The notes under the pieces were generated by a model. That model made no database searches and was not told the DNA's origin. It saw only the letters and a program-made list of their open reading frames with translations. The translations under genes and the position numbers were made by a program. From Alnus glutinosa (Eukaryota > Streptophyta > Magnoliopsida > Fagales > Betulaceae), in the NCBI RefSeq assembly GCF_958979055.1, contig NC_084886.1:3057001-3121000 (forward strand): a stretch of DNA of 64,000 nt. The letters are read 5' to 3'. Numbering within the stretch: the first letter of the stretch is position 1; every line of letters starts with the position of its first letter. Shown one piece after another: positions 11,191 through 21,091 of this stretch.

Positions 11191-12896
11191 GGCGACAGGC
11201 GGGGCTGAGAATCAGCCACTGCCTTTTCAACATGGAACAATAACTCACCTCCAGAATGGCTCTTTTTTGGATGATGCTCCTGATTCTCTGAATGAATCCA
11301 CTCCACATCTTCAGCCTTCCTCTTTCGATCAGTTTCACCAGTATTGACACTTGTAATATCCCTAGTCTTTCTCTTCCACTTTCGAGCCTTACTCGGGATC
11401 TTCAAGATCTCCTCTACTGACTCCTGAGAAATCTCATGGTCAACGTTCTGTTCGTGTTTAAGACTAGGAGAGGCTGATACCGTGGAACAAATTCCATGTT
11501 CTGTACAAGTTACTTGGACAGACGACACCTCCTGCTGGGGCCCATGACTATTCACTACCACATTGGTATTACGTATCATCTTTCCTGCCACCTGGTCATC
11601 TTTTATTATCATTTTATTCATCAACGTGGCTCCCCTTCTATCGAAACTATCTTCAACACTTGGCTCAATACAGATAGACTCCTTTAGCGCCCCACAGATT
11701 TCCGTGTCATTCTGGTTATTAACCTCTGTATCATTTCTGGTCAACGGCTTCTCTCTCTGATTTTCTTCACCTTTCCTACTGTCAGCCGCATTTTCTCCTT
11801 CCAAATCCCCCACTGAATCTTTCTCATTAATGCCACTTGTCCCGCCCATATTCTCATCACTCTCCATGAAATCGGACGTACACAGTACAACTATCTTTCC
11901 AGCTGGTCCGTCCGGAGCTCTTCCAGTTGGGGCTTCTCGGCGTCTCTCGCCCCCGAACTGCTTCACGGAAAAACCACCCGGGATTCTATCGCCCCCTCTA
12001 GCATCCATAGTATTTGTGTTCCAGTAAACCTTGGAATCAGCCGGAGAATGTCCCAGAGTAATACCTTCCAACGCTCTTGATTCCTGTTCAGCCAGCACCT
12101 GCTTCCCTGGATTATGATCAGATTGTCGAACTGTCGATGATCCTTCCTTCCTGAAACGCAAGTCATCCGCCCGAAGCCAAACCCCCCAGGACTTAGCCGA
12201 AACATCCTCATTGATCCGGAAGCTGGACTTACTGGGACAAGCTTTATCCGCATGGTAAATCCTCCCACAGTGATAACAAAACTGCGGGAGTTTTTCATAT
12301 TTGAGCGAGACCCAAATGGATTTACCATTCAGGACAATTGCCCGACCCCTTTCAAGTGGTTTTGTGATATCAATAGAAACTCTTATTCCCAAACATCTAC
12401 CCCATCTCACACCATCGCTAGTAACATCTATATCCTCCACAGTTCCAATGGATCGGCCTATACGAAGCCCTACCTCCCGATTCATACACGTGAGAGGCAT
12501 ATCATGTAACTGTACCCAAAAAAACGCTTTTGAAAAGTCCATATGCGAGGGTGGTATATCTTCATCAATCTCCTTTAGGACCAACAAGGTGCGATCAAAG
12601 AGCCAAGGTCGGCCCTCGAGAACTCGTCGTTTGTCTTCCCTGTTAGAAAACTCTAACAGCCATAAATTATCTTGTATTTCCTTGAAAGCCACTGCTTCAA
12701 CGGTTTTCCACAGCCTCGACATTAATGTCTTGAAAGCTTCCTTCTGGATACGCCGATCCGACATCAACCTTCCCAGCAAACACCTTTCACTTCTTCCTCG
12801 AAGATCTGCAGTATCAGACTCAGTGATTGTTATCTCTTTCCTTTCACCTTCTGAAAGCTTCATCCCCTCACTCATACTTTCAATAAGACCTTCCAT
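11187..12896 (-). CDS. LINE ORF1: DUF4283 / zinc-knuckle nucleic-acid-binding protein
   Basis: 569 residues, uninterrupted. The N-terminal third matches the DUF4283 domain that opens plant LINE ORF1 proteins (LLGRLMSDRRIQKEAFKTLM, then WVQLHDMPL). It is followed by a CCHC zinc knuckle, CYHCGRIYHADKAC (C-x2-C-x4-H-x4-C), near residue 210. The remaining half is polar and low in recognisable domains. It is expected to bind LINE RNA in the ribonucleoprotein particle. The stop TGA overlaps the ORF2 start in a CCATGAG arrangement, pointing to termination-reinitiation. A near-identical copy of its first 53 codons or so is repeated at 13277-13432 by the tandem duplication. Confidence 0.88.
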   Translation of the reverse strand: MEGLIESMSEGMKLSEGERKEITITESDTADLRGRSERCLLGRLMSDRRIQKEAFKTLMSRLWKTVEAVAFKEIQDNLWLLEFSNREDKRRVLEGRPWLFDRTLLVLKEIDEDIPPSHMDFSKAFFWVQLHDMPLTCMNREVGLRIGRSIGTVEDIDVTSDGVRWGRCLGIRVSIDITKPLERGRAIVLNGKSIWVSLKYEKLPQFCYHCGRIYHADKACPSKSSFRINEDVSAKSWGVWLRADDLRFRKEGSSTVRQSDHNPGKQVLAEQESRALEGITLGHSPADSKVYWNTNTMDARGGDRIPGGFSVKQFGGERRREAPTGRAPDGPAGKIVVLCTSDFMESDENMGGTSGINEKDSVGDLEGENAADSRKGEENQREKPLTRNDTEVNNQNDTEICGALKESICIEPSVEDSFDRRGATLMNKMIIKDDQVAGKMIRNTNVVVNSHGPQQEVSSVQVTCTEHGICSTVSASPSLKHEQNVDHEISQESVEEILKIPSKARKWKRKTRDITSVNTGETDRKRKAEDVEWIHSENQEHHPKKSHSGGELLFHVEKAVADSQPRLSP

Positions 12897-13276
12897 CCCA
12901 GAGTAGGAAGGAGAAAAAAACTAGGACAAAAACACCAAAATAAAACTCAACACACTGCAAGAAACAGTGACTGAAAAACTCCCAAGCGTGGAGAAAACGC
13001 CGGGAGACTCACACTCTCACTCCTAGGAGTTTCCAAGACAAGGACAGACCTAGGGGAGGACTCGTCTTCGACTGCTATCCAACTCTTCTTTGTTGTTCTT
13101 AGTTGTAATTTTTCCTTGATATACTTAAAAAACAAATAAAAAATAAAATAAAAGAGATTGGTAAGGCCCATAAGTTCGTGGGCCGTCCAAATGAAGCAAG
13201 GGATGGGCTCAGTACGTATGGAACCTGTTACGACTTAGATTTCACGAATATGATCGATATGGGTCAATTGAGTGTT
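12741..13276. repeat. 536-bp tandem duplication, unit 1
   Basis: The unit begins CTTCTGGATACGCC and ends CAATTGAGTGTT. It covers the 5' part of LINE ORF1, the 5' UTR, the LINE target duplication and about 190 bp of flanking host DNA. Unit 2 follows directly with only about five substitutions. Confidence 0.95.
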
Positions 13277-13812
13277 CTTCTGGATACGCCGATCCGACAT
13301 CAACCTTCCCAGCAAACACCTTTCACTTCTTCCTCGAAGATCTGCAGTATCAGACTCAGTAATTGTTATCTCTTTTCTTTCACCTTCTGAAAGCTTCATC
13401 CCCTCACTCATACTTTCAATAAGACCTTCCATCCCAGAGTAGGAAGGAGAAAAAAACTAGGACAAAAACACCAAAATAAAACTCAACACACTGCAAGAAA
13501 CAGTGACTGAAAAACTCCCAAGCGTGGAGAAAACGTCGGGAGACTCACACTCTCACTCCTAGGAGTTTCCAAGACAAGGACAGACCTAGGGGAGGACTCG
13601 TCTTCGACAGCTATCCAACTCTTCTTTGTTGTTCTTAGTTGTAATTTTTCCTTGATGTACTTAAAAAACAAATAAAAAATAAAATAAAAGAGATTGGTAA
13701 GGCCCATAAGTTCGTGGGCCGTCCAAATGAAGCAAGGGATGGGCTCAGTACGTATGGAACCTGTTACGACTTAGATTTCACGAATATGATCGATATGGGT
13801 CAATTGAGTGTT
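13277..13812. repeat. 536-bp tandem duplication, unit 2
   Basis: Head-to-tail copy of 12741-13276, about 99% identical. It includes a dead fragment of LINE ORF1 (start codon at 13432 on the minus strand, reading through the junction to a stop at 13235). Because host flank is included, this is a segmental duplication after LINE insertion, not a second insertion. Confidence 0.95.
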
Positions 13813-14056
13813 AATTCGAGGATGTATGTTTACTTTTTCCAAAAATTTGAGTATATAAAAAATAATGCATGTAATTACTTAATGCTCTTCTAACATCACC
13901 AACTTTGAATTTTGAAATAAACTTTTGTGTGATAGAAATGCTCATGAAGATGCAACAAGACGATTCAAAAAGGAAAGGTTTCGGCTTAAATGCCAACGAA
14001 AACGATGGTAATGGCGGCTTCATGGGACAATAACCAAACAAGGCAAAGGGTGTTTC

Positions 14057-15675
14057 CTAATTTGACAACTGGAAAGCTTCCTTTGCCATTCGCCTTGTTC
14101 CTTCTTGCCTGTAGAATTCTTCGAGAAACTCTGCGTAACGATAGTTACGATAGGTTGGAGGATGTTCCTCATCGATCAAATCCTCTATCGGACCGATGAC
14201 AGCGTCCATATCTGGTGCATAAAACACTGCCAGTGACACTCGCGGCTGGCTTTTGTTGGTTACAGCCCGGTGATGCACACTCTTAAACCTTCCATTACTC
14301 ATCACCTACATGGAAAGGACAAAAATCATTAGTATAATTCGGTTTAGGCCAAGAGAGTAGCCCATTGATTGTGATAATAATAATAACAAAAACAACAATA
14401 TATTGCCCTATCAATTACTACTTTTCGTGTGAGAGAAGCAAGGGTCAGGTTACCTGAATCTGATCACCCAGATTGATGACAAATGCATTTGGAACGGAAT
14501 CAACGGCGACCCAATTCCCATCTTTGATTACTTGGAGGCCACTCACTCCTTCTGCTTGCCGGAGAACCGTTACCGCCCCTAGATCAGTGTGAACAGCCAG
14601 TCACAAGGTCAGCTCAGGGTCCGGACACGGTGGATAAAAATTAGATTGTGCATTTAGTCTAGGCGTGTCGCCCAGCCTTTTCCGCAGGCAATCTTTCTCC
14701 AGCCCAAGCCCTTGGGAAATCAAGCTCAAAAGTCTATTCATCAACCCACCGATCTCCTTTGCATACTCGGCAAAAGCCTCACTGAAGCAGTCAAAATCCA
14801 AATATATATGTGACATCGAACCGAATTTATATAGAGTCTCTGTGTCAATGAAAATAGTGTCCAGTAGCCACAGTTAAAAGAAGTGTTAAATCACTACTTG
14901 TCCCAAAAGCTTAAGCTGATAGGAAGAAGTAAATTTAATCACTTAATCAATACTTTAACACTCCCCCTCACGTGTGGGCTCGGACTTCCTTTTAATAGGT
15001 GAGGCCCAACACGTGGAATATTTAATTGAAATAGGAGGTAAATGACCGAGTCAAGGTTCGAACTTAGGACCTTTGGCTCTGATACCATGTTAAATCACCA
15101 CTTGTCCCAAAAGCTTAAGCTGATAGGAAGAAGTAAATTTAATCACTTAATCAATACTTTAACAAGAAGGAATACCGGTACTTGGGTGGATTTTTTGGCA
15201 AGACATGGGTGAAATCTTCTACTGGATGCCAAGGATGATAGAAGGTTTCACTCCACATCCTGACCTTCTCTTGGCCTTCAACCTTGAGGTAATAGTTGAA
15301 TAGTTTTACTCGCTTCCTATGGTCTTCTGTGAAAAACTCTGATCTTTCTTCCGGAGGCAGCTGGAAAAACTCTGTAATTGCGGTCATCGTTTTGTCACAT
15401 AACTCTTCAGGGACGCCGTGGTTGATGATTTGAAAGAAGCCGTATTCCTCACAAGCTTGTGATATTTTCTGAACCAACCCGGATGGGCCACCGCCATTTT
15501 CATTGCCATCATCGCTCAGGTCGATGACAGGAATTGAGGCCAAGGAGGATATCTGCGCAAGTTGTGGTCTTTTGTCCTCTGGAAGGACGAAATTTGGCGA
15601 AAGTGAAAGAGGCTTGGTGGCATTAGCCATTTGAAAGGATTTCATCTCCATAAAGATTATTCGAGAAGCTCTCAA
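14057..15675 (-). pseudogene. 2-oxoglutarate/Fe(II)-dependent dioxygenase, copy B (single premature stop)
   Basis: Exons 15176-15675, 14454-14781 and 14057-14305 with GT-AG junctions in compatible phases (500, 328 and 249 bp), a 359-codon frame typical of the plant DOXC family. Visible are DIOX_N (CEEYGFFQIINHGVPEELC), FYPPCPDPEL, the HTD iron pair, then HHRAVTN with the distal His and PRVS with the 2-oxoglutarate-binding Arg. It resembles hyoscyamine-6-hydroxylase or flavanone-3-hydroxylase-like enzymes; the substrate is unknown. An in-frame TGA at 14601-14603 replaces the Gly codon of copy A (PELILGL), just upstream of HTD, so the product would lack its active site. Otherwise intact. Intron 1 holds a TRIM element. 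Confidence 0.85.
14884..15164 (-). mobile_element. TRIM (terminal-repeat retrotransposon in miniature), complete
   Basis: 281 bp. Two 77-bp terminal repeats at 14884-14960 and 15088-15164 start TGTTAAAT and end TTTAACA, differing by about one base. On the minus strand the 5' repeat is followed at once by TGGTATCAGAGC (15076-15087), the initiator-Met tRNA primer site, and the 3' repeat is preceded by a purine tract (GAGGGGGAG). The target duplication AGAAG is perfect (14879-14883 and 15165-15169). There is no coding capacity, so it depends on enzymes from other elements. It lies in intron 1 of dioxygenase B, ending 12 bp from the splice donor, and is absent from copy A. Confidence 0.95.
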
Positions 15676-15679
15676 TGAT

Positions 15680-16793
15680 TCAATATATAGAGAGATATAT
15701 AGGATACATTTGTGGTAAAGGTTTGAGAAGTTCTTTTATATATATATATATTTGCCTTTGGGGGAAAACAAACAAGGTAGCTCCTTTCCTCTTCGTTTGA
15801 CGCACAGATAAAACAAGGTTAGCTACCCTTCTTTTCTTCCCAATCACCTTTTCTCGCGTTGACCAACAAATACTTGGATTTGGCTTGCCTCCAGTAAAGG
15901 GCAAACAGGAGATCTCCTTCACAGCTTCTCTCAAAAAAAAAAAAAAAATCATTCTCTTATTTGGGTTTCACTCACCGATTTATTTATTTAAACCACCTAG
16001 TTTCAATTTTAATAGACCCAAAAATAGGAAAGTTTACTTGAAATTTGTAACATTCAATTTACATAATCATTCCACTGTGAAGCATGTTCTGAAAACAGAA
16101 GGGGGATGAGAAAATCTCCAAAATCTTGTGATTAATATTTAATGAGAAAAAAAAAATCTTATTAATAAAAAAGAGGTTTGGATAGCTCTTAAAAGATTAA
16201 TGAGTTTTTGAGGCTACATTAAGTTCAGTTCCCCATAGATTCAAAAAAAAAAAAAAAAAAAAAAAGTTCCCCATAATCTACAGGTCGGTCACAAAACTAA
16301 TAGCGTTAATGCGGTGAAGGTAGATCCTATGTAATGAAAGTGAAAGATAATGCGGTCAAGGTTGATCCGAGAAATCTAGTTTTTTTTTTTTTTTAAAATG
16401 GTAATTTGAAATGCATTCAAGTTTGGTGCAATGACTCTTTAAACCTCGATATAACTGTACAAATGAACGGTTATTAATTGCTCATAACCACTAACTACAT
16501 AAGTGGACGTTAACTTTTTTCAACTAAACGTTCATTACCGGGGGTAAAAAACCACAACCCGTTGGTCTTCACAAGACCCGACGCTTCAACGTGTTCTTTT
16601 TTTTTTTTTTTTTTTTTTTGAATTTATAGGAGTAATTTTGTCTAATTAAAAAAATTGTGGTCATTTTTATCTTTTTCCATAACAAAAAGAGTAAATTGCA
16701 ATTTTCATGTAGTTTTAGGGGAATATAAACACTGATTGAATTGAAAGTTTGGGGACAAATTGCAAATTGCATGGTAATTCGAGAGATTTGTAC

Positions 16794-16824
<31 letters not shown>

Positions 16825-17094
16825 GGTTGTCATTTTTTATCTTGTAGAGAATATTTTTGTCATTTTTGGACGTAGAAAGAAGAGATTGCAACTATAAGGA
16901 GACATTGCAAAAATTAAAATATTAGAAAGACATTACCAAAAAAAAAAAAATGGTGATTAGAGGAAGGGTAAATTTAATTAACCCTTTAAAATAAGGGAGA
17001 TCTCCTCCTATCCAAGCGGAATCCGAAATATTTACAGCTACAAATATTTTGACACAGACAATTCTGAAAAAGGCAGGTGAAGGAGATAATAGAA
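15680..17094. other. Intergenic, no gene; homopolymer tracts
   Basis: Upstream DNA of dioxygenase B and downstream DNA of the PIRL gene. It contains A or T runs near 15931-15947, 16244-16265, 16381-16394, 16598-16619 and 16795-16822. The run at 16244-16265 sits between direct repeats and has its own entry. No coding or RNA-gene signal recognised. Confidence 0.5.
16227..16275. mobile_element. Poly(A)-only insertion between direct repeats
   Basis: AGTTCCCCATA occurs at 16227-16237 and 16265-16275 with only GATTC plus a pure A run of about 21 between. This is the structure left when target-primed reverse transcription copies little beyond the tail. Confidence 0.5.
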
Positions 17095-19428
17095 TCACAA
17101 TTGTTGATCCAACCAAGGGTCTCTCTTACCTTTTCCCCCTCCCACACTTTGTGAAACCCCAGAAACCAAGCTATTCATCAAGGAGGTTCCCCATTCCAGC
17201 CAACTGGGCTGAGCTTGTTGCTTGTTTACTTCAAGCACGCTCCTCTGTTGCTCCTCTGCCTTGATATCCTCCCACCTCTTTGCCATGAACTCCTTCACAG
17301 CTTCAACCCCTTTATTCACAATCTCCACTGGGGGAATAACAAGCGGGTTCTGGTCCAGGTTGAGCTTGCATAGATTCTTGAGCTGACCGAATGTGTCTGG
17401 AAGAGCTCGGATTTGGTTGTTGCTTATGTCAAGCTCCCTGAGGTTCATTAGATCGCCAATTGTTTCAGGAAGCTCTGTCAAATCGCTAAAATTACTGCTG
17501 AGGTTCAGGACCTCAAGATTTGTCAATCGCCCAATGGCGTGTGGCAGGCCACGCAGCTCATTGAAATGAACATCTACATATCTCAACGACCTCATTTCAC
17601 ACAGTGATGCTGGAAGACAATGGATTCTATTCAGGTGGATTGAGAGCCTCTCAAGATTGACAAGTCCATACCCAATATTTGTTGGCAAACACATCAGGTT
17701 GTTAAAGCTCGCATCCAACTCCACCAGTGAACTAAAAAGGAAGTAGAAGTAGAACCAAATTCATTAACAAAGGACAAACACAAAGTGAAACACTAACGCA
17801 ATGTATTCACCTGCAGCGAGAAATTGTTCCAGGAAGGGCATTTATCTTGTTTCCTGACACGTTGAGGACCCTGAGGTTAAGCAACAGTCCAATAGAGTCT
17901 GGCAGGGACACCAAAAGATTGGAAGAAACATCAAACACCTCCAGTTTCTGTAGTCCTGCTATTGAATCAGGAAGGACCTGTTTCCCAACAAGAATAAAAG
18001 CAGAGACACTCAGGAAAAATATAACTCAAAAAATCACCGACTAACAAGGGTCTGTTCCCATGTCCTGCTTCAGAGAACTATTATTTTGTTGAGTTATGGT
18101 CTAATTTATCTTAAACTACAGATGACAACATGTAATCTATGAATTGATGGGTCATTAAAAGGGTTCATATATGATTAGCTAAACGCAGTTTGTAATTAGA
18201 GCATAGCAATATCCATGAAGAACCGAGTTGACTACTCCTAAAAACCGAGTTGAAGTAACTGAAATTGAATATTTGGCTCCGTGTATTTCGGCATAAAATG
18301 TTCTCCTTTTGTCCTTTGACACGTATTATGATTTTTTATATTTTTAATCAATCATATTAATGTATAAAAATTAATTTTTACTCATAATATAAAAATATAA
18401 AGATAGAATAATTTAAAAGATTAACCTAATAATTTGAGTTTCGCCTATGGTCCAGAGGAGGCTCATTGGTGGTGTGGCAGTGGTCAACGGTGGCATAGTG
18501 GTGGTTCAACGGTGGTATGAGGGCAGCTCAATGTTGGTCCAACGTTGTGCGGGGTGGCTCGGTGATTTGAAAAAGAAAAATCCAAACTCGAAAAATGGTA
18601 TACAAAATTTAAAAATAAAAACAAAGTTTCTTTTTTTCTTTCTTTTTTGTCAAATCAAAAAATATTTTCGGTATGCCGAGACAAATGGAACCTAAATTAC
18701 ATTATGCAAATAATTTAACGTCCATAATATTACAAAATCGCTTTTAATGGCTTAATTGATCCAAAATTAGTACTAACCTCTAGCTGATTATGGGAGAGAT
18801 TGAGCACGAGCAGAGCATGAAGCTTCCCAAACGCCTCAGGAAGAAACCTCAGCTGACGCCCACAAAGCTCAACCCTCTCCACAACCCCACTCTCTGCCTC
18901 CTTCAATATCCCAACAACCTCCTCCTCCTCCAACTCCCCCACAATCGACCTATAAATCTCAACCAACCTGTGCTCTGCTTCTCTCAACTGTTTCTCATAT
19001 TCCTCGTGCATCTCTTCCAACCTCAACACCGCCTTATATATCTGCGCCTCTGTCTCTGTCTCTGCCACTTGCTCCTTGCCCTTCTGTACCCTATCAACAA
19101 CTACACCGTCAACCACAGCGATTGCTTTGTTTTGTCGGAGGGTGTTGGCTTTGATTTCGGCGAGCTTGTCTCGGGCTACTGCGACAGCGGAGGGGTCAGG
19201 GCGTTGGCCGAGGTTTGGGAGCAGCGGCTGCCTCTGGCTCTGGGTGAGGTCGGGGATGCCTTGGGCCAGTGAGGCTAGGACTTTGGGGTGGTTGAGATAC
19301 GGCAGCTGGGTCAGCAGAGTTTCTTGGAGGTGTGGCGGGAGTGGTGGATGAGAAGTGGGGTTGAGTTGGGATAGGACGTAGGCAAGAATTGGGAATTCTT
19401 TGGGGTTTGGATCCATGAAAATGACCAA
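17095..19428 (-). CDS. Plant intracellular Ras-group-related LRR protein (PIRL), class like PIRL1/PIRL9
   Basis: Three exons, 18778-19428, 17811-17977 and 17095-17731, total 1455 bp (484 residues), with all junctions GT-AG and in phase. The N-terminal half has [18 protein letters not shown], a family signature, then a Glu-rich coiled coil ([18 protein letters not shown]). The C-terminal half carries about ten leucine-rich repeats of the LPxxIGxLxNLxxLxLSxN type, ending in PWLDQQL as in PIRL1 and PIRL9. These are cytoplasmic scaffold-like proteins related to animal SHOC-2; in Arabidopsis PIRL1 and PIRL9 act redundantly in pollen development. Two in-frame ATGs (19428 and 19416) are possible; the second gives the usual MDPNP start. 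No lesion seen. Confidence 0.92.
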
Positions 19429-19429
19429 G

Positions 19430-21091
19430 TGTTGGAGCAGTGAGCTACGGAGACGGAGAAGATGGAGATGATTATGAGAATGAACAAGAATGAGAGAGGA
19501 GGAGGGAAGATATAGATGGTTTAGAAACTAGAAGGTGCTACGGGAATGCAGTGGGCCAAGGACTTGTATTATATTAAGCCCTTGCCCCTTGTTTCTATTT
19601 GATACGACTTGAGAGTGAGGAACACGTAGAACTGGTATATAGATTAAATTAGTGGATTTGACTTTTGAGTTCGGGTGCAATAATATGTTTCTATTCTTAT
19701 ATAGATTTCTTAAATTTTGTAATTTGAGAATTTATAAATTTTTTTTGAAATTGAAAGGGATTCTGATCCATTTTGATAATGTCAGGGATCATCATTTTTT
19801 ATTCTCAAAGTTGATATGACCTTTAAAATCATTATTAGATCAAAATCTAATAGTGATCTATGATCCATCCTAAATGTAATGGTAATTTTAAAAATCACAT
19901 CAACTTTGAGAAAAAAATAAAGAAAGAATAAAAAATTAAAAAAAAAAAAAATCTCTAACGTTTAACAAATACTCACATACAATAAATTTTATTTGGATAA
20001 TTCATTTAAAATGAACAATTTAAATTACAACACAAATTTCCTACAAATTAATTTGTAGAAAACTCATACAAACTAGCCTTTAAAAGCGAAATGTATCTTT
20101 TAAGCTATTAAAAAAAGCATACGATAAGTACATGCAATTAAAAAAATTTGGTTAGTAGTCCTTTAAATGATAACAGCAAGAAAAACAAAAGAAATAAGAG
20201 ATTGTTGGGAGACTAAATCACCTCTTTTTTTGGCCACATGATTATTGCAGCCACCCTACAAGAAATGGTTTGGCTCAACCATCTATTAATCAAAGAGGGT
20301 TATTCGGCCACTCCAAACCAGTAGTTGGTAGGGCCAACTCACGAGTGGCTGAATCATCCCCTCCGGGGACCAAGGTGCACTAATGTTCTAGGAGATTGAC
20401 GTGGCATCATTACGAGTTTGACCGGTTGTTTTGATTTCTTTTATATGGTTACTTTTTCTCGATCATTTACCCAGGCAAGCAAGCAACTGTAACGTCCAAT
20501 ATCATTGACGGGTTGTTTTGAAACCGTGGGTATTGATACTGTATTGCTTGGATATATATCTGCAACGACGGTCGATGTCCGACGAAGGAGGTGCCTTGTG
20601 ATTGATGCTCAATAGACATCAGATCTATGATCTAAAGGTCGAATTCTTACAGGTGCATAAGATGTATTGGAATATTTTTTTAGAAAAAAAAAAAAAAAAT
20701 TGGGGAGCAGAGGGAGCAATTAAGAGAAGTAAACATTTATAGCTGATTCATATGACCTCTTGTGCGAGAACAAGTTGCCTCATTCATTTCTGAGAGGCAG
20801 TGACAAAAACAAAAAACTGGGACCAAAAAGGCTTGAAAAGGCTAGGGTGTCCACTCTTGTACAGCCCCTTCTCCCGAAAAGAGGGAGGAAACCAAAAATA
20901 ATAATAAAACTACAGGAGATCAAGAAAAGCTACCGCCTAATTAAGAAAATCTTTCAACCGTAATCAAGAGACAGCTATCAAAATTTAATCCTCTTTAGCA
21001 ACTTTCCCTCGCTGTGGACTGAGCTTTGAATGATATCTCTGCCATTAACCGGTTTACAGGTCAAACAAATAAATCAATATGCTTGAAGCAC
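19430..21091. other. Intergenic between PIRL and MAK16, no gene seen
   Basis: 19430-19560 is the PIRL leader and promoter side. The remainder is AT-rich. 20220-20360 contains a GGCCAC/GTGGCTGA-rich repeat related to that at 2420-2620. Several short reading frames show no recognisable domain. Confidence 0.5.

Larger units (their letters stand above)
7062..13075 (-). mobile_element. Full-length L1-type LINE retrotransposon with RNase H
   Basis: A 6.0-kb non-LTR retrotransposon read on the minus strand: 5' UTR (12897-13075), ORF1 (11187-12896), ORF2 (7175-11190), a short 3' UTR and a poly(A) tail seen as T15 at 7062-7076. The 10-bp target duplication TATCCAACTC lies at 7052-7061 and again at 13076-13085, so the element is neither 5' truncated nor rearranged inside. 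ORF2 carries one frameshift and one in-frame stop, so this copy is probably inactive but young. It separates the two dioxygenase copies. A later tandem duplication copied its 5' end (13277-13812). Confidence 0.9.
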
